A stretch of 64,000 bases of DNA from Streptococcus oralis (GCF_016127915.1 NZ_CP066059.1:1632001-1696000), one strand, 5' to 3'. Shown: positions 47,786 to 58,396, numbered from the stretch's first letter. Program-made: numbers and translations. The notes: generated by a model not told the origin, from the sequence alone.

Positions 47786-48889
47786 ATGAAAAGAGTTGCC
47801 ATTATTGGAGCAGGGATTGTAGGGGCAACTGCTGCCTACTACCTCTCCAAAGAAGCAGATTTAGAGGTGACCGTTTTTGACCATGGACAAGGTCAGGCTA
47901 CCAAGGCTGCAGCAGGAATTATCAGTCCTTGGTTTTCAAAACGCCGCAATAAAGCTTGGTACAAGATGGCACGCTTGGGGGCTGACTTTTATGTTGATTT
48001 GTTGGCTGATTTAGAAAAGTCTGGTCAGGAAATTGACTTTTATCAGCGTTCGGGAGTCTTTCTCTTGAAAAAGGACGAATCCAAGTTAGAAGAACTCTAT
48101 AAACTAGCCCTCCAGCGTAGGGAAGAATCTCCCTTGATAGGTCAATTAGCCATTTTAGACCAAGCATCTGCAAATGAATTATTTCCTGGTTTGCAGGGAT
48201 TTGACCGCCTGCTCTATGCTTCTGGTGGGGCGAGAGTAGATGGCCACCTCTTAGTGACTCGTTTGCTAAAAGCTAGTCAAGTCAAGCTGGTTAAAGAAAA
48301 AGTGAGTCTGACACCTTTAGCATCAGGTTACCAGATTGATGAAGAGGTGTTTGATCAGGTTATTTTGGCGACGGGAGCTTGGCTGGGGTACATATTAGAA
48401 CCCTTGGGTTATGATGTGGATGTTCGCCCTCAGAAAGGGCAACTCCGAGATTATCAGATTTCCAAAGATATGGAAACTTACCCTGTTGTCATGCCAGAGG
48501 GGGAGTGGGATTTGATCCCTTTTTCAGGTGGGAAATTGTCCTTGGGCGCTACTCATGAAAATGATATGGGATTTGATTTGACGGTAGATGAAACCTTGCT
48601 CCAACAAATGGAGGATGCGGCCTTGCCTCACTATCCAGCCTTGGCAGAAGCGAAATCATCGGGTGAGCGTGTGGGAATTCGTGCCTACACCAGTGATTTC
48701 TCCCCTTTCTTTGGGCAGGTACCAGGATTGGCAGGTGTCTATGCGGCTAGTGGACTAGGTTCATCAGGCCTCACAACTGGGCCTATCATTGGTTACCACT
48801 TAGCTCAACTGATCCAAGACAAGGAGTTGACCTTGGACCCAGTAAATTATCCAATCGCAAACTATGTCAAACGGGTAAAAAGAGAATAG
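47786..48889 (+). CDS. FAD-dependent D-amino acid oxidase-family oxidoreductase
   Basis: This 367-residue DAO-fold enzyme has the N-terminal dinucleotide motif VAIIGAGIVGATAAYYLS, a second FAD-contacting GIISPWFSKRRNK region and the C-terminal GVYAASGLGSSGLTTGPIIG motif. It resembles glycine oxidase/ThiO-type enzymes, but the substrate is unknown and no thiamin genes are adjacent. ATG 47786 has AGAAGG 8 nt upstream; GTG 47777 lies on that site. Confidence 0.87.
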   Translation: MKRVAIIGAGIVGATAAYYLSKEADLEVTVFDHGQGQATKAAAGIISPWFSKRRNKAWYKMARLGADFYVDLLADLEKSGQEIDFYQRSGVFLLKKDESKLEELYKLALQRREESPLIGQLAILDQASANELFPGLQGFDRLLYASGGARVDGHLLVTRLLKASQVKLVKEKVSLTPLASGYQIDEEVFDQVILATGAWLGYILEPLGYDVDVRPQKGQLRDYQISKDMETYPVVMPEGEWDLIPFSGGKLSLGATHENDMGFDLTVDETLLQQMEDAALPHYPALAEAKSSGERVGIRAYTSDFSPFFGQVPGLAGVYAASGLGSSGLTTGPIIGYHLAQLIQDKELTLDPVNYPIANYVKRVKRE

Positions 48890-48990
48890 AATTTTACTGA
48901 AATTTTAGCAGGTAGTTTAGGATGTCAAATGACATTCCCTATCAAAAATGATAAAATAAGAAAAAATAATCCGAGAATCGAGGAAAAAAG

Positions 48991-50010
48991 ATGCAAGAAA
49001 AGATTTTGGTAACGGGTGGTGCTGGATTTATCGGGACCCATACTGTTATTGAGTTGATCCAATCAGGTCATCAAGTGGTTGTGGTGGATAATCTTGTCAA
49101 TAGCAATCGTAAAAGTTTAGAAGTTGTTGAAAGAATCACAGGAGTTGAGATTCCTTTTTATGAGGCAGATATCCGTGACACAGATACACTCAGAGATATT
49201 TTCAAGCAGGAAGAACCGACTGGTGTCATTCACTTTGCGGGTTTGAAGGCTGTTGGCGAATCAACCCGTATCCCTCTTGCCTACTATGACAACAATATCG
49301 CAGGAACTGTCAGCCTTCTAAAAGCCATGGAAGAAAATAACTGTAAGAACATCATCTTCAGTTCTTCTGCGACAGTTTACGGAGATCCTCACACTGTTCC
49401 AATCTTGGAAGATTTCCCACTTTCAGTGACCAATCCATACGGTCGTACTAAGCTGATGTTAGAGGAAATTTTGACGGATATCTACAAGGCAGATTCAGAA
49501 TGGAATGTGGTTTTGCTTCGTTACTTTAATCCAATCGGAGCGCATGAAAGTGGAGACTTGGGAGAAAATCCTAACGGAATTCCAAACAATCTCTTGCCTT
49601 ATGTTTCACAAGTAGCAGTGGGCAAACTAGAACAAGTACAAGTTTTTGGAGATGATTACGATACAGAAGATGGAACTGGGGTTCGTGACTATATCCATGT
49701 CGTAGACCTTGCTAAAGGTCACGTTGCAGCTTTGAAAAAACTCCAAAAAGGTTCAGGTCTAAACATTTATAACCTTGGAACTGGTAAAGGTTACTCCGTT
49801 CTTGAAATTATCCAAAATATGGAAAAAGCAGTGGGACGTCCTATTCCTTACCGCATCGTAGAACGCCGCCCAGGTGATATAGCTGCCTGCTACTCAGACC
49901 CAGCAAAAGCCAAAGCAGAACTCGGATGGGAAGCAGAACTCGACATTACTCAAATGTGTGAAGACGCATGGCGTTGGCAAAGCAAGCATCCAAATGGATT
50001 TGAAGACTAA
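48991..50010 (+). CDS. galE: UDP-glucose 4-epimerase
   Basis: This is an extended short-chain dehydrogenase, 339 residues, that interconverts UDP-glucose and UDP-galactose for capsule or cell-wall sugars. It has NAD-binding GGAGFIGTHTV (about residue 8), catalytic Ser in FSSSATVYG, and YxxxK as YGRTK. The substrate motifs are NPIGAH and GTGVRDYIHVVDL. GAGGAAAAAAG is the ribosome-binding site. It adjoins a glycosyltransferase gene by one base, suggesting joint expression. Confidence 0.95.
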   Translation: MQEKILVTGGAGFIGTHTVIELIQSGHQVVVVDNLVNSNRKSLEVVERITGVEIPFYEADIRDTDTLRDIFKQEEPTGVIHFAGLKAVGESTRIPLAYYDNNIAGTVSLLKAMEENNCKNIIFSSSATVYGDPHTVPILEDFPLSVTNPYGRTKLMLEEILTDIYKADSEWNVVLLRYFNPIGAHESGDLGENPNGIPNNLLPYVSQVAVGKLEQVQVFGDDYDTEDGTGVRDYIHVVDLAKGHVAALKKLQKGSGLNIYNLGTGKGYSVLEIIQNMEKAVGRPIPYRIVERRPGDIAACYSDPAKAKAELGWEAELDITQMCEDAWRWQSKHPNGFED

Positions 50011-50011
50011 G

Positions 50012-50962
50012 ATGATGATTTCAATCATCGTCCCTTGTCTAAACGAAGAGGAAGTACTTCCTCTTTTTTATCAGTCTGTGGAAGCTCTGCTTCCTGACTT
50101 GGGAGCAGAAGTCGAATATGTCTTTGTAGACGATGGCTCAAGCGATGGGACCTTAGAGCTTTTGAAGACCTATCGGGAGCAAAATCCTGCGGTCCGTTAT
50201 GTCTCATTCTCACGAAATTTTGGGAAAGAGGCAGCCTTATACGCAGGCTTGCAGCATGCAACTGGAGACTTGGTGGTCGTGATGGATGCAGACCTTCAGG
50301 ATCCTCCTAGTATGCTACTTGAGATGAAAGCCTTACTAGACCAAAATGCAGACTTGGACTGTGTTGGGACACGGAGAACTAGTCGGGAGGGAGAACCCTT
50401 TTTCCGCAGTTTCTGTGCTGACCTCTTTTACCGCCTCATGCAAAAAATTAGCCCAGTAGCCTTGCCCTCGGGTGTCCGTGATTTTCGCATGATGAGAAGG
50501 TCTGTGGTAGATGCTATTTTAACCCTGACCGAATCCAATCGATTTTCTAAAGGACTCTTTGCCTGGGTGGGTTTTAAAACGCACTATCTTGATTATCCAA
50601 ACGTTGAACGACAGGCTGGCAAGACCAGTTGGAGTTTTAGACAACTCTTTTTCTACTCGATTGAAGGGATTCTTAACTTTTCAGATTTCCCCTTGAGTAT
50701 AGCCTTTGTAGCGGGACTCCTATCTTGTTTTCTTTCTTTTGTGATGACATTTTTTGTAGTGTTTCGGACTCTTATCTTGGGAAATCCGACATCTGGTTGG
50801 ACCTCTTTGATGGCTGTCATTCTCTTTCTTGGAGGGATTCAACTCCTGACGATTGGGATTCTCGGTAAGTATATCAGTAAGATTTATCTAGAAACCAAAA
50901 AAAGACCACTCTATCTCGTCAAAGAAAAAAGTGACCTTTCTCTTGTTGAAGGAAAAAAATAA
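50012..50962 (+). CDS. GT2 family polyprenyl-phosphate glycosyltransferase
   Basis: This 316-residue GT-A enzyme (GtrB/DPM1-like) has SIIVPCLNEEEVLPLF, the nucleotide Asp in FVDDGSSDGT and metal-binding DxD in VVMDADLQDPP. Acceptor-region residues SRNFGKEAALYAG follow. Two C-terminal membrane helices (about 235-262 and 270-292) carry the family membrane anchor. It should transfer a sugar to undecaprenyl phosphate. ATG 50012 follows the galE stop by one base (a second ATG is at 50015); longer frames lie inside galE. Confidence 0.9.
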   Translation: MMISIIVPCLNEEEVLPLFYQSVEALLPDLGAEVEYVFVDDGSSDGTLELLKTYREQNPAVRYVSFSRNFGKEAALYAGLQHATGDLVVVMDADLQDPPSMLLEMKALLDQNADLDCVGTRRTSREGEPFFRSFCADLFYRLMQKISPVALPSGVRDFRMMRRSVVDAILTLTESNRFSKGLFAWVGFKTHYLDYPNVERQAGKTSWSFRQLFFYSIEGILNFSDFPLSIAFVAGLLSCFLSFVMTFFVVFRTLILGNPTSGWTSLMAVILFLGGIQLLTIGILGKYISKIYLETKKRPLYLVKEKSDLSLVEGKK

Positions 50963-51052
50963 CCAAAAAAGACTATAATTTTACCTAGAAATATGCTAAA
51001 CTAGTAAGTGTGGGAAAAATGAGAAAAAACAATTATATTTATTCCCTGCTTC

Positions 51053-51256
51053 CTACGATGGATCTTTTAGAAGTGCACGTGTAGGACAATTTTTGATGGC
51101 CTCCAGAACATCGCTGGTCTCAGCGATTTCTCTTTGCAATTCAACTGGATCATCGTAAAATCGAACGATTCCATTATCATGGTAATCAAAGAGTTCAGAA
51201 TAGGTTTGGCAAAGCCCGCAGGCGATGCACCGTTCAGGTATAAGTGTGACTTTCAT
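51053..51256 (-). CDS. Ferredoxin, single [4Fe-4S] cluster
   Basis: This is a 67-residue protein with cluster ligands CIACGLC (three Cys near residue 11) and the distal Cys-Pro in IKNCPTRAL. ATG 51256 gives MKVTLIPERCIACG. The longer frame to 51322 adds a hydrophobic stretch that overlaps the divergent gene's start, so it is rejected. It is a soluble electron carrier. Its reductase partner may be the TrxR-like flavoprotein at 58396 (inference). Confidence 0.9.
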   Translation of the reverse strand: MKVTLIPERCIACGLCQTYSELFDYHDNGIVRFYDDPVELQREIAETSDVLEAIKNCPTRALLKDPS

Positions 51257-51301
51257 ATTTATATTGTAATAAGAAAATGTAAAAAAAACAAGGAGTAAGG
51301 T

Positions 51302-51811
51302 ATGGAAAAAGAACCGTGGCAAGAAGATATTTACGAAAACAATGAGGAAGAAACAAGATCAGAGCGTCGACACCGGAAACAAAAAGGGAAAGGCGTAGTT
51401 GCCAATCGTGTCTTGACAGTTCTAGCTAGCCTCTTCTTTGTAATTGTTGTAGCGATGGTAGTTGTATTGATTTACCTATCAACCGGTGGAAGCAATCGTA
51501 CATCATCTTTGAAGGACTTCTATGATGCATCGTCTCCTTCTACAAGTTCAAGTTCTAAAGTGGAAGAATCATCATCTTCAAGTAGCAAGGTAGAGGAAAC
51601 AACTTCTTCTGAATCAACACCTTCACAGAGCAGTTCGGAAGAACATACTACAGAGGGTGAAGGAACACTTACAGTACAGCCTGGAGAGGGAGAAGCAGCT
51701 CTTGCTCAGCGTGCAGGAATTTCCATTGCTCAGCTAGAAGCCCTAAATCCTTCTCACATGTCATCTGGCTCTTGGTTTGCCAACCCAGGTGATGTGATTA
51801 AGACAAGATAG
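51302..51811 (+). CDS. LysM-domain membrane-anchored surface protein
   Basis: This 169-residue protein has a charged cytoplasmic N-terminus (about 1-35) and one membrane helix (VLTVLASLFFVIVVAMVVVL). A long Ser/Thr/Glu-rich extracellular linker is followed by a C-terminal LysM-like domain (TLTVQPGEGEAALAQRAGIS, then QLEALNP and NPGDVIKTR) that may bind peptidoglycan. AAGGAGTAAGGT is the ribosome-binding site. cmk follows after 9 nt. No enzyme domain is present. Confidence 0.85.
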   Translation: MEKEPWQEDIYENNEEETRSERRHRKQKGKGVVANRVLTVLASLFFVIVVAMVVVLIYLSTGGSNRTSSLKDFYDASSPSTSSSSKVEESSSSSSKVEETTSSESTPSQSSSEEHTTEGEGTLTVQPGEGEAALAQRAGISIAQLEALNPSHMSSGSWFANPGDVIKTR

Positions 51812-51820
51812 GAGTCATTC

Positions 51821-52495
51821 ATGAAGACAATTCAAATTGCTATCGATGGTCCAGCTTCGAGTGGTAAGAGTACGGTCGCAAAGATTGTCGCTAAAGATTT
51901 TGGTTACACTTATCTGGATACAGGGGCTATGTACCGTGCTGCGACTTATATAGCGCTCAAGCACCAGTTGGATGCAGGAAATGTAGATCAACTTCTTGAG
52001 CTTCTTAACCAACATCCCATTAGTTTTGGTCGTTCAGAAACAGGTGAGCAACTTGTTTTTGTAGGGGATGTTGATATTACGCATCCGATTCGTGAAAATG
52101 AAGTGACCAACAAGGTTTCAAGTATTGCTGCCATTCCTGAGGTGCGTGAGAAACTGGTTTCGCTCCAGCAAGAGATTGCTCAGCAAGGTGGTATCGTCAT
52201 GGATGGGCGTGATATCGGGACGGTTGTTTTACCACAAGCTGAACTCAAGATTTTCCTAGTGGCTTCTGTTGAAGAAAGAGCAGAGCGTCGTTACAAGGAA
52301 AATATTGCTAAAGGGATTGAAACAGACCTTGAAACGTTGAAAGAGGAAATTGCGGCGCGTGACTACAAGGATAGTCATCGTGAAACCTCACCTCTCAAAC
52401 AGGCTGAGGATGCAGTTTACCTTGACACAACTGGACTAAGTATCCAAGAAGTGGTTGAAAAAATTGAATCAGAAGCAAAAAAATATATGTCCTAG
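51821..52495 (+). CDS. cmk: Cytidylate kinase
   Basis: This 224-residue enzyme phosphorylates CMP and dCMP. It has P-loop [12 protein letters not shown] (about residue 10), [16 protein letters not shown] for nucleotide binding, [20 protein letters not shown], and the LID-region Arg residues in RRYKEN and [17 protein letters not shown]. Typical length. Linked to the LysM gene as in pneumococcus. It ends before a strong terminator. Confidence 0.95.
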   Translation: MKTIQIAIDGPASSGKSTVAKIVAKDFGYTYLDTGAMYRAATYIALKHQLDAGNVDQLLELLNQHPISFGRSETGEQLVFVGDVDITHPIRENEVTNKVSSIAAIPEVREKLVSLQQEIAQQGGIVMDGRDIGTVVLPQAELKIFLVASVEERAERRYKENIAKGIETDLETLKEEIAARDYKDSHRETSPLKQAEDAVYLDTTGLSIQEVVEKIESEAKKYMS

Positions 52496-52502
52496 GGACG
52501 AG

Positions 52503-52536
52503 AGGAGCAGGCTAAATGAAGCCTGCTCCTTTTCTC
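52503..52536 (+). terminator. Terminator after cmk
   Basis: GAGCAGGCT, AAATGA, AGCCTGCTC, then TTTTC. Confidence 0.85.
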
Positions 52537-52613
52537 TCTTTTGCGCGCGTTTCAAAACAGCCTTTTTGGGAGAATTTTGATAAAATAGTAGTATCAATAA
52601 AAAGGACGGAAGC

Positions 52614-53120
52614 ATGACAAAGAAAATCATAGCCATTTGGGCCCAAGATGAAAAAGGTGTGATTGGGAAGGAAGACCGTCTCCCTTGGCATTTGCCAGCA
52701 GAGTTGCAACATTTTAAGGAAACAACTTTAAATCATGCTATACTGATGGGACGAGTGACCTTTGATGGTATGGGACGTCGTCTGCTTCCAAAACGGCAAA
52801 CCCTGATTTTAACGCGCAATAGCGAAGAAGTCATAGATGGGGCGCTCGTATTTCAAGATGTGGAGTCTGTTTTAGCGTGGTATCAGAGTCAGGAAAAAAA
52901 TCTCTATATCATTGGCGGAAAGCAGATTTTTCAGGCTTTTGAGCCTTATTTAGATGAAATCATCGTGACACAGATTCATGCTCAGGTGGAGGGAGATACC
53001 TATTTTCCTGAGGAGTTTGACTTGTCTCGTTTTGAGACAGTAGCAAGCAAATCTTACACCCGAGATGAGAAAAACGACTATGATTTTACCATCGAATACC
53101 GGGATAGAAAGGAAGTCTAA
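52614..53120 (+). CDS. dfr: Dihydrofolate reductase
   Basis: This 168-residue enzyme reduces dihydrofolate to tetrahydrofolate. It has active-site [21 protein letters not shown], the NADPH-binding [17 protein letters not shown] and [13 protein letters not shown]. Residue 100 is Ile, the trimethoprim-susceptible state; Leu at this site is the well-known pneumococcal resistance change. The small membrane-protein gene and clpX follow, as in pneumococcus. Confidence 0.95.
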   Translation: MTKKIIAIWAQDEKGVIGKEDRLPWHLPAELQHFKETTLNHAILMGRVTFDGMGRRLLPKRQTLILTRNSEEVIDGALVFQDVESVLAWYQSQEKNLYIIGGKQIFQAFEPYLDEIIVTQIHAQVEGDTYFPEEFDLSRFETVASKSYTRDEKNDYDFTIEYRDRKEV

Positions 53121-53290
53121 TGGAGCGCAGTATATTTGGATTTTTTACAGCTTTTTTGTGTGTGATCTGTATTTTGACTGGAGCACAGGCTTTTCGTAAG
53201 AAGCGCTATGGACTGTCTGCCTTACTCTGGTTGAATGCTTTTACCAATCTGGTAAACAGTGTCCACGCTTTTTATATGACCTTATTTTAG
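53120..53290 (+). CDS. Small membrane protein between dfr and clpX
   Basis: This 56-residue protein (starts [21 protein letters not shown]) overlaps the dfr stop by one base. It has one hydrophobic segment at about 6-22 and a second amphipathic segment at about 33-55, separated by the basic FRKKRYG. AAAGGAAG lies upstream inside dfr. A small gene in this position is known in pneumococcus. The function is unknown. Confidence 0.72.
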   Translation: MERSIFGFFTAFLCVICILTGAQAFRKKRYGLSALLWLNAFTNLVNSVHAFYMTLF

Positions 53291-53321
53291 ATAGAATGAT
53301 AAATTAGAATGGAAGGAAATC

Positions 53322-54554
53322 ATGCCTACAAATAGGAAAAATGATATGATGGTTTATTGCTCATTTTGTGGCAAGAGCCAAGAAGAAGTAAAGAAAATAA
53401 TCGCTGGGAACAACGCCTTTATCTGTAATGAATGTGTGGAGTTGGCCCAGGAAATCATTCGGGAGGAGTTGGCCGAGGAAGTTTTGGCAGACTTGTCTGA
53501 AGTACCAAAACCAATCGAACTCCTCAATATCCTAAATCACTATGTGATTGGTCAAGATCGTGCCAAACGTGCCTTGGCAGTGGCTGTATACAATCACTAT
53601 AAACGCATCAATTTCCACGATACGCGTGAAGAGTCAGAAGATGTGGATTTGCAGAAGTCAAATATCCTGATGATTGGTCCAACTGGTTCTGGGAAAACTT
53701 TCTTGGCTCAGACTTTGGCTAAGAGCTTGAATGTACCTTTTGCTATTGCAGATGCGACAGCTCTTACTGAGGCTGGGTATGTGGGTGAGGACGTGGAAAA
53801 TATCCTCCTCAAACTCTTGCAGGCTGCTGACTTTAACATCGAACGTGCAGAGCGTGGAATTATTTACGTGGATGAAATTGACAAGATTGCCAAGAAGAGC
53901 GAGAACGTGTCTATCACACGTGATGTTTCGGGTGAAGGAGTGCAACAAGCCCTTCTTAAAATCATCGAAGGAACTGTAGCCAGCGTACCACCTCAGGGTG
54001 GACGCAAACATCCGCAACAAGAGATGATTCAGGTGGACACTAAAAATATCCTCTTCATCGTGGGTGGTGCCTTTGATGGCATCGAAGAAATCGTTAAACA
54101 ACGTCTGGGTGAGAAAGTTATTGGATTTGGTCAAAACAACAAGGCGATTGACGAAAACAGCTCCTACATGCAAGAAATCATCGCAGAAGACATTCAAAAA
54201 TTCGGGATTATCCCTGAGTTGATTGGACGCTTGCCTGTATTTGCTGCTCTTGAGCAATTGACAGTTGATGACTTGGTTCGCATCCTGAAAGAGCCAAGAA
54301 ATGCCTTGGTGAAACAATACCAAACCTTGCTTTCTTATGATGACGTTGAGTTGGAATTTGACGATGAAGCCCTTCAGGAAATCGCCAATAAGGCTATCGA
54401 ACGCAAAACTGGTGCGCGTGGTCTTCGGTCTATTATCGAAGAAACCATGCTAGACGTTATGTTTGAAGTTCCAAGTCAAGAAAATGTGAAATTGGTTCGC
54501 ATCACAAAAGAAGCTGTCGATGGAACGGAAAAACCAATCCTAGAAACAGCCTAG
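53322..54554 (+). CDS. clpX: ATP-dependent Clp protease ATP-binding subunit ClpX
   Basis: This AAA+ unfoldase feeds substrates to ClpP. It has 410 residues, with an N-terminal four-Cys zinc domain ([16 protein letters not shown]), Walker [13 protein letters not shown], Walker [11 protein letters not shown], the pore loop YVGEDVEN, the IGF loop ([11 protein letters not shown]) for ClpP docking and sensor 2 GARGLRS. AAGGAAA is the ribosome-binding site. engB follows within 8 nt. Confidence 0.97.
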   Translation: MPTNRKNDMMVYCSFCGKSQEEVKKIIAGNNAFICNECVELAQEIIREELAEEVLADLSEVPKPIELLNILNHYVIGQDRAKRALAVAVYNHYKRINFHDTREESEDVDLQKSNILMIGPTGSGKTFLAQTLAKSLNVPFAIADATALTEAGYVGEDVENILLKLLQAADFNIERAERGIIYVDEIDKIAKKSENVSITRDVSGEGVQQALLKIIEGTVASVPPQGGRKHPQQEMIQVDTKNILFIVGGAFDGIEEIVKQRLGEKVIGFGQNNKAIDENSSYMQEIIAEDIQKFGIIPELIGRLPVFAALEQLTVDDLVRILKEPRNALVKQYQTLLSYDDVELEFDDEALQEIANKAIERKTGARGLRSIIEETMLDVMFEVPSQENVKLVRITKEAVDGTEKPILETA

Positions 54555-54562
54555 AGGTGACT

Positions 54563-55150
54563 ATGGAACTTAATACACACAATGCTGAAATCTTGCTCAG
54601 TGCGGCCAATAAATCCCACTATCCGCAAGATGACCTGCCAGAGATTGCCCTTGCAGGGCGTTCAAATGTTGGCAAATCTAGCTTTATCAACACCATGCTG
54701 AACCGCAAGAATCTTGCTCGTACATCGGGGAAACCTGGTAAAACCCAGCTACTCAACTTCTTTAACATTGATGACAAGATGCGCTTTGTGGATGTACCAG
54801 GTTATGGCTATGCCCGCGTTTCCAAAAAGGAGCGTGAAAAGTGGGGGCGCATGATTGAGGAGTACCTAACGACTCGGGAAAATCTCCGTGCGGTTGTCAG
54901 TTTGGTGGATCTCCGCCACAACCCGTCAGCAGATGATGTGCAGATGTACGAATTTCTCAAGTATTATGAGATTCCAGTTATCATCGTTGCGACCAAGGCG
55001 GACAAGATTCCTCGTGGTAAGTGGAATAAGCACGAATCAGCAATCAAAAAGAAATTAAACTTTGACCCAAGTGACGACTTCATCCTCTTTTCATCTGTCA
55101 GCAAGGCAGGGATGGATCAGGCTTGGGATGCAATATTAGAAAAATTGTGA
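54563..55150 (+). CDS. engB: Ribosome biogenesis GTP-binding protein EngB (YsxC)
   Basis: This 195-residue GTPase is needed for 50S subunit assembly. G1 is [13 protein letters not shown]2 region [12 protein letters not shown]3 DVPGYGYA, G4 TKADKI and G5 SSVSKAG. ATG 54563 ([11 protein letters not shown]) has GAGG 5 nt upstream. An in-frame GTG at 54557 lies on that site. Next to clpX, as is common in Firmicutes. Confidence 0.95.
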   Translation: MELNTHNAEILLSAANKSHYPQDDLPEIALAGRSNVGKSSFINTMLNRKNLARTSGKPGKTQLLNFFNIDDKMRFVDVPGYGYARVSKKEREKWGRMIEEYLTTRENLRAVVSLVDLRHNPSADDVQMYEFLKYYEIPVIIVATKADKIPRGKWNKHESAIKKKLNFDPSDDFILFSSVSKAGMDQAWDAILEKL

Positions 55151-55159
55151 GGGAAAGAA

Positions 55160-55540
55160 ATGGCAAAAACAATTCATACAGACAAAGCTCCAAAAGCAAT
55201 CGGACCATATGTTCAAGGAAAAATCGTTGGCAATCTTTTGTTTGCTAGCGGTCAAGTTCCCCTATCTCCTGAAACTGGAGAAATTGTAGGAGAAACGATC
55301 CAAGAACAGACAGAACAAGTCTTGAAAAATATCGGCGCTATTTTGGCAGAAGCAGGAACAGACTTTGACCATGTTGTTAAAACAACTTGCTTCTTGAGCG
55401 ATATGAATGACTTTGTTCCTTTTAACGAGGTTTACCAGACTGCCTTTAAAGAGGAATTTCCAGCTCGTTCAGCTGTAGAGGTTGCACGTCTTCCTCGTGA
55501 TGTAAAAGTCGAAATTGAAGTGATCGCAGAGATTGGATAA
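55160..55540 (+). CDS. ridA: RidA family reactive intermediate deaminase
   Basis: This 126-residue YjgF/YER057c/UK114 protein hydrolyses reactive enamines and imines from PLP enzymes. It has KAPKAIGPYVQGKIVG with the conserved Tyr, FASGQVPLSPETGE, the catalytic Arg in PARSAVEVARLPRDVKVEIEVIA, and Glu near the end. It forms trimers in relatives. It starts 9 nt after engB. Confidence 0.93.
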   Translation: MAKTIHTDKAPKAIGPYVQGKIVGNLLFASGQVPLSPETGEIVGETIQEQTEQVLKNIGAILAEAGTDFDHVVKTTCFLSDMNDFVPFNEVYQTAFKEEFPARSAVEVARLPRDVKVEIEVIAEIG

Positions 55541-55591
55541 GCTAGTTGAAGTTTGGCTCTGCCAAACTTTTTTTGATATAAGGAGAGATAG

Positions 55592-56482
55592 ATGACAAAG
55601 AAACAACTTCACCTGGTGATTGTGACAGGGATGAGTGGTGCAGGGAAAACGGTAGCCATTCAGTCCTTCGAGGATTTGGGATATTTCACTATTGACAATA
55701 TGCCGCCAGCCCTCTTGCCAAAGTTTTTGCAGTTGGTAGAGACCAAGGATGATGACCATAAGTTAGCCCTAGTAGTCGATATGCGGAGCCGTTCCTTCTT
55801 TTCAGAGATTCAGGCTGTTTTGGATGAATTGGAAAACCAAGACGATTTGGATTTTAAAATTCTCTTTTTGGATGCAAAAGATAAGGAATTGGTGGCACGC
55901 TATAAGGAAACTAGAAGAAGTCACCCTCTAGCTGCTGATGGTCGGATTTTAGATGGCATCAAGCTGGAACGTGAACTCTTGGCACCTTTGAAAAACATGA
56001 GTCAAAATGTGGTGGATACGACAGAACTCACTCCTCGTGAACTGCGTAAAACCATTGCAGAGCAATTTTCAGACCAAGAACAAGCCCAGTCTTTCCGTAT
56101 CGAAGTCATGTCTTTTGGATTCAAGTATGGTATCCCGATCGATGCAGACTTGGTTTTTGATGTTCGTTTCTTGCCAAATCCATACTACCTTCCGGAGCTC
56201 CGTAATCAGACAGGTGAGGATCAAGCAGTTTATGACTATGTGATGAATCATGAAGAGTCTGAAAGTTTCTATCAGCACTTGCTTGCCTTGATTGAGCCCA
56301 TTTTGCCAAGTTACAAAAAAGAAGGCAAGTCTGTTTTAACTATCGCAGTAGGTTGTACAGGTGGACAGCACCGTAGTGTTGCCTTTGCCAAACGAATTGC
56401 TGAGGACCTTGCTAAAAACTGGCCTGTCAATGAAAGCCATCGTGACAAAGACAGAAGAAAGGAAACGGTAAACCGTTCATGA
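55592..56482 (+). CDS. rapZ: RNase adapter protein RapZ
   Basis: This 296-residue P-loop protein (YvcJ family) has [12 protein letters not shown] at about residue 12 and a C-terminal domain with [18 protein letters not shown]. Relatives bind nucleotides and sRNA and, in Gram-negatives, tune GlmS; in Firmicutes the role is less clear. AAGGAGAG is the ribosome-binding site. The end overlaps yvcK by four bases (ATGA). It is the first gene of the conserved rapZ-yvcK-whiA trio. Confidence 0.94.
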   Translation: MTKKQLHLVIVTGMSGAGKTVAIQSFEDLGYFTIDNMPPALLPKFLQLVETKDDDHKLALVVDMRSRSFFSEIQAVLDELENQDDLDFKILFLDAKDKELVARYKETRRSHPLAADGRILDGIKLERELLAPLKNMSQNVVDTTELTPRELRKTIAEQFSDQEQAQSFRIEVMSFGFKYGIPIDADLVFDVRFLPNPYYLPELRNQTGEDQAVYDYVMNHEESESFYQHLLALIEPILPSYKKEGKSVLTIAVGCTGGQHRSVAFAKRIAEDLAKNWPVNESHRDKDRRKETVNRS

Positions 56483-57456
56483 GAAAACCAAAGATAACGG
56501 TAATTGGTGGAGGAACTGGTATCCCCGTCATTTTGAAAAGCTTGCGAGAAAAGGATGTTGATATCGCAGCCATCGTAACGGTAGCTGATGATGGTGGATC
56601 TTCTGGTGAGCTAAGAAAGAATATCCAACAGCTGACACCACCAGGTGATCTTCGCAATGTCCTGGTAGCCATGTCGGATATGCCTAAATTTTATGAGAAG
56701 GTTTTTCAGTACCGCTTTTCAGAAGAGGCTGGAGCTTTTGCGGGTCATCCGCTAGGAAATATTATCATTGCTGGCCTATCTGAAATGCAAGGGTCCACTT
56801 ACAATGCCATGCAGCTGCTAAGTCTCTTTTTCCACACAACAGGAAAAATCTACCCCTCAAGCGATCAGCCTTTGACACTGCATGCAGTCTTTAAAGACGG
56901 TTCTGAGGTGGCAGGTGAGAGCCACATTGCAGATCATCCCGGCATGATCGACCATGTTTATGTGACCAATACCTTGGATGATGAAACACCGCAAGCCAGC
57001 CGTCGAGTGGTCAATACTATCCTAGAGAGTGACATGATTGTCTTGGGGCCTGGTTCCCTCTTTACATCGATTTTGCCGAATATTGTCATTGAGGAGATCG
57101 GGCAGGCTCTCTTGGAGACTAAGGCAGAGATCGCCTATGTCTGCAATATCATGACCCAGCGTGGGGAAACAGAGTACTTTTCAGACAGTGACCACGTGGA
57201 AGTCCTCCATCGACACTTAGGTCGGCCTTTTATTGATACAGTCTTGGTTAATATCGAAAAGGTTCCTAGAGAATACATGGATACCAACCGTTTTGATGAA
57301 TATTTGGTTCAGGTAGAGCATGACTTTGCTGGTCTTTGCAAGCAGGTTCCTCGTGTGATTTCATCCAACTTCCTTCGTTTGGAAAATGGAGGTGCCTTCC
57401 ATGATGGCGATTTGATTGTAGATGAATTGATGCGCATTATACAGGTGAGAAAATGA
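56479..57456 (+). CDS. yvcK: Gluconeogenesis factor YvcK family protein
   Basis: This is a 325-residue member of the CofD/UPF0052 group. The Rossmann-like start [16 protein letters not shown], a [13 protein letters not shown] motif, PPGDLRN, and [14 protein letters not shown] match the family. YvcK proteins bind UDP-sugars and influence cell wall and carbon metabolism. Overlap with both neighbours shows tight coupling in the operon. Confidence 0.94.
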   Translation: MRKPKITVIGGGTGIPVILKSLREKDVDIAAIVTVADDGGSSGELRKNIQQLTPPGDLRNVLVAMSDMPKFYEKVFQYRFSEEAGAFAGHPLGNIIIAGLSEMQGSTYNAMQLLSLFFHTTGKIYPSSDQPLTLHAVFKDGSEVAGESHIADHPGMIDHVYVTNTLDDETPQASRRVVNTILESDMIVLGPGSLFTSILPNIVIEEIGQALLETKAEIAYVCNIMTQRGETEYFSDSDHVEVLHRHLGRPFIDTVLVNIEKVPREYMDTNRFDEYLVQVEHDFAGLCKQVPRVISSNFLRLENGGAFHDGDLIVDELMRIIQVRK

Positions 57457-58364
57457 GTTTTACAGTCGCAGTAAAAGAGGAAATTCTTGGTCAACATCAT
57501 CTAAGCCGACATGAATTGTCTGCCATCATCAAGATGTCTGGCAGTATCGGTCTCTCGACTTCTGGCCTAACCTTGTCAGTGGTGACTGAAAATGCTAAGT
57601 TGGCTCGGCATCTCTATGAGTCCTTTCTCCATTTTTATGAGATTAAGTCTGAGATTCGACACCATCAGAGAAGCAATCTTCGCAAGAATCGTGTCTACAC
57701 GGTCTATACCGATGAGAGAGTGCAGGAGCTTTTAGCTGATTTGCGGCTTGCGGATTCCTTCTTTGGTTTGGAGACGGGCATTGATCCCGATATTTTAGCA
57801 GATGAAGAAGCTGGTCGTGCTTACTTATGTGGAGCCTTTCTGGCAAATGGTAGTATTCGAGATCCTGAGTCTGGCAAGTACCAGTTGGAGATCAGTTCCG
57901 TTTATCTGGACCACGCCCAAGGACTAGCCTCTCTCCTCCAGCAATTTTTACTGGATGCCAAGGTTATTGAGCGCAAGAAAGGTGCAGTTACCTATCTCCA
58001 GCGTGCAGAAGATATCATGGATTTCTTGATCGTGATTGGGGCCATGCAGGCTCGTGATAACTTTGAGCGTGTCAAGATTTTGCGTGAAACCCGTAACGAT
58101 CTCAATCGCGCCAATAACGCTGAAACAGCCAATATCGCTCGGACAGTTTCTGCCAGTATGAAGACCATTAATAATATCAGTAAAATCAAAGATAGAATGG
58201 GCTTGGAAAATTTACCCGTGGATTTGCAAGAGGTGGCTCAGTTGCGAATCCAGCACCCAGACTACTCTATCCAGCAGTTGGCAGATAGCCTGAGCAATCC
58301 CCTAACCAAAAGTGGTGTCAACCACAGACTCAGAAAGATCAATAAAATAGCAGATGAATTATAA
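57453..58364 (+). CDS. whiA: Sporulation-type regulator WhiA
   Basis: This 303-residue DNA-binding protein has an N-terminal LAGLIDADG-like domain, degenerate for nuclease activity ([22 protein letters not shown]), and a C-terminal helix-turn-helix ([30 protein letters not shown]). In streptococci, which do not sporulate, it likely affects division and chromosome segregation. The start overlaps yvcK by four bases. Confidence 0.94.
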   Translation: MSFTVAVKEEILGQHHLSRHELSAIIKMSGSIGLSTSGLTLSVVTENAKLARHLYESFLHFYEIKSEIRHHQRSNLRKNRVYTVYTDERVQELLADLRLADSFFGLETGIDPDILADEEAGRAYLCGAFLANGSIRDPESGKYQLEISSVYLDHAQGLASLLQQFLLDAKVIERKKGAVTYLQRAEDIMDFLIVIGAMQARDNFERVKILRETRNDLNRANNAETANIARTVSASMKTINNISKIKDRMGLENLPVDLQEVAQLRIQHPDYSIQQLADSLSNPLTKSGVNHRLRKINKIADEL

Positions 58365-58396
58365 AACCACGAATCGTTGATCCGTGGTTCTTTTCT
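58364..58396 (+). terminator. Terminator after whiA
   Basis: AACCACG, AATCGTTGAT, CCGTGGTT and T-rich DNA. It is placed between convergent genes. Confidence 0.75.

Noticed and set aside
52900..52925. Trimethoprim resistance change in DHFR
   Set aside because: Residue 100 is Ile, the wild-type state.
53658..54323. 221-codon minus-strand frame inside clpX
   Set aside because: Antisense shadow of clpX with no recognisable domain and no promoter.
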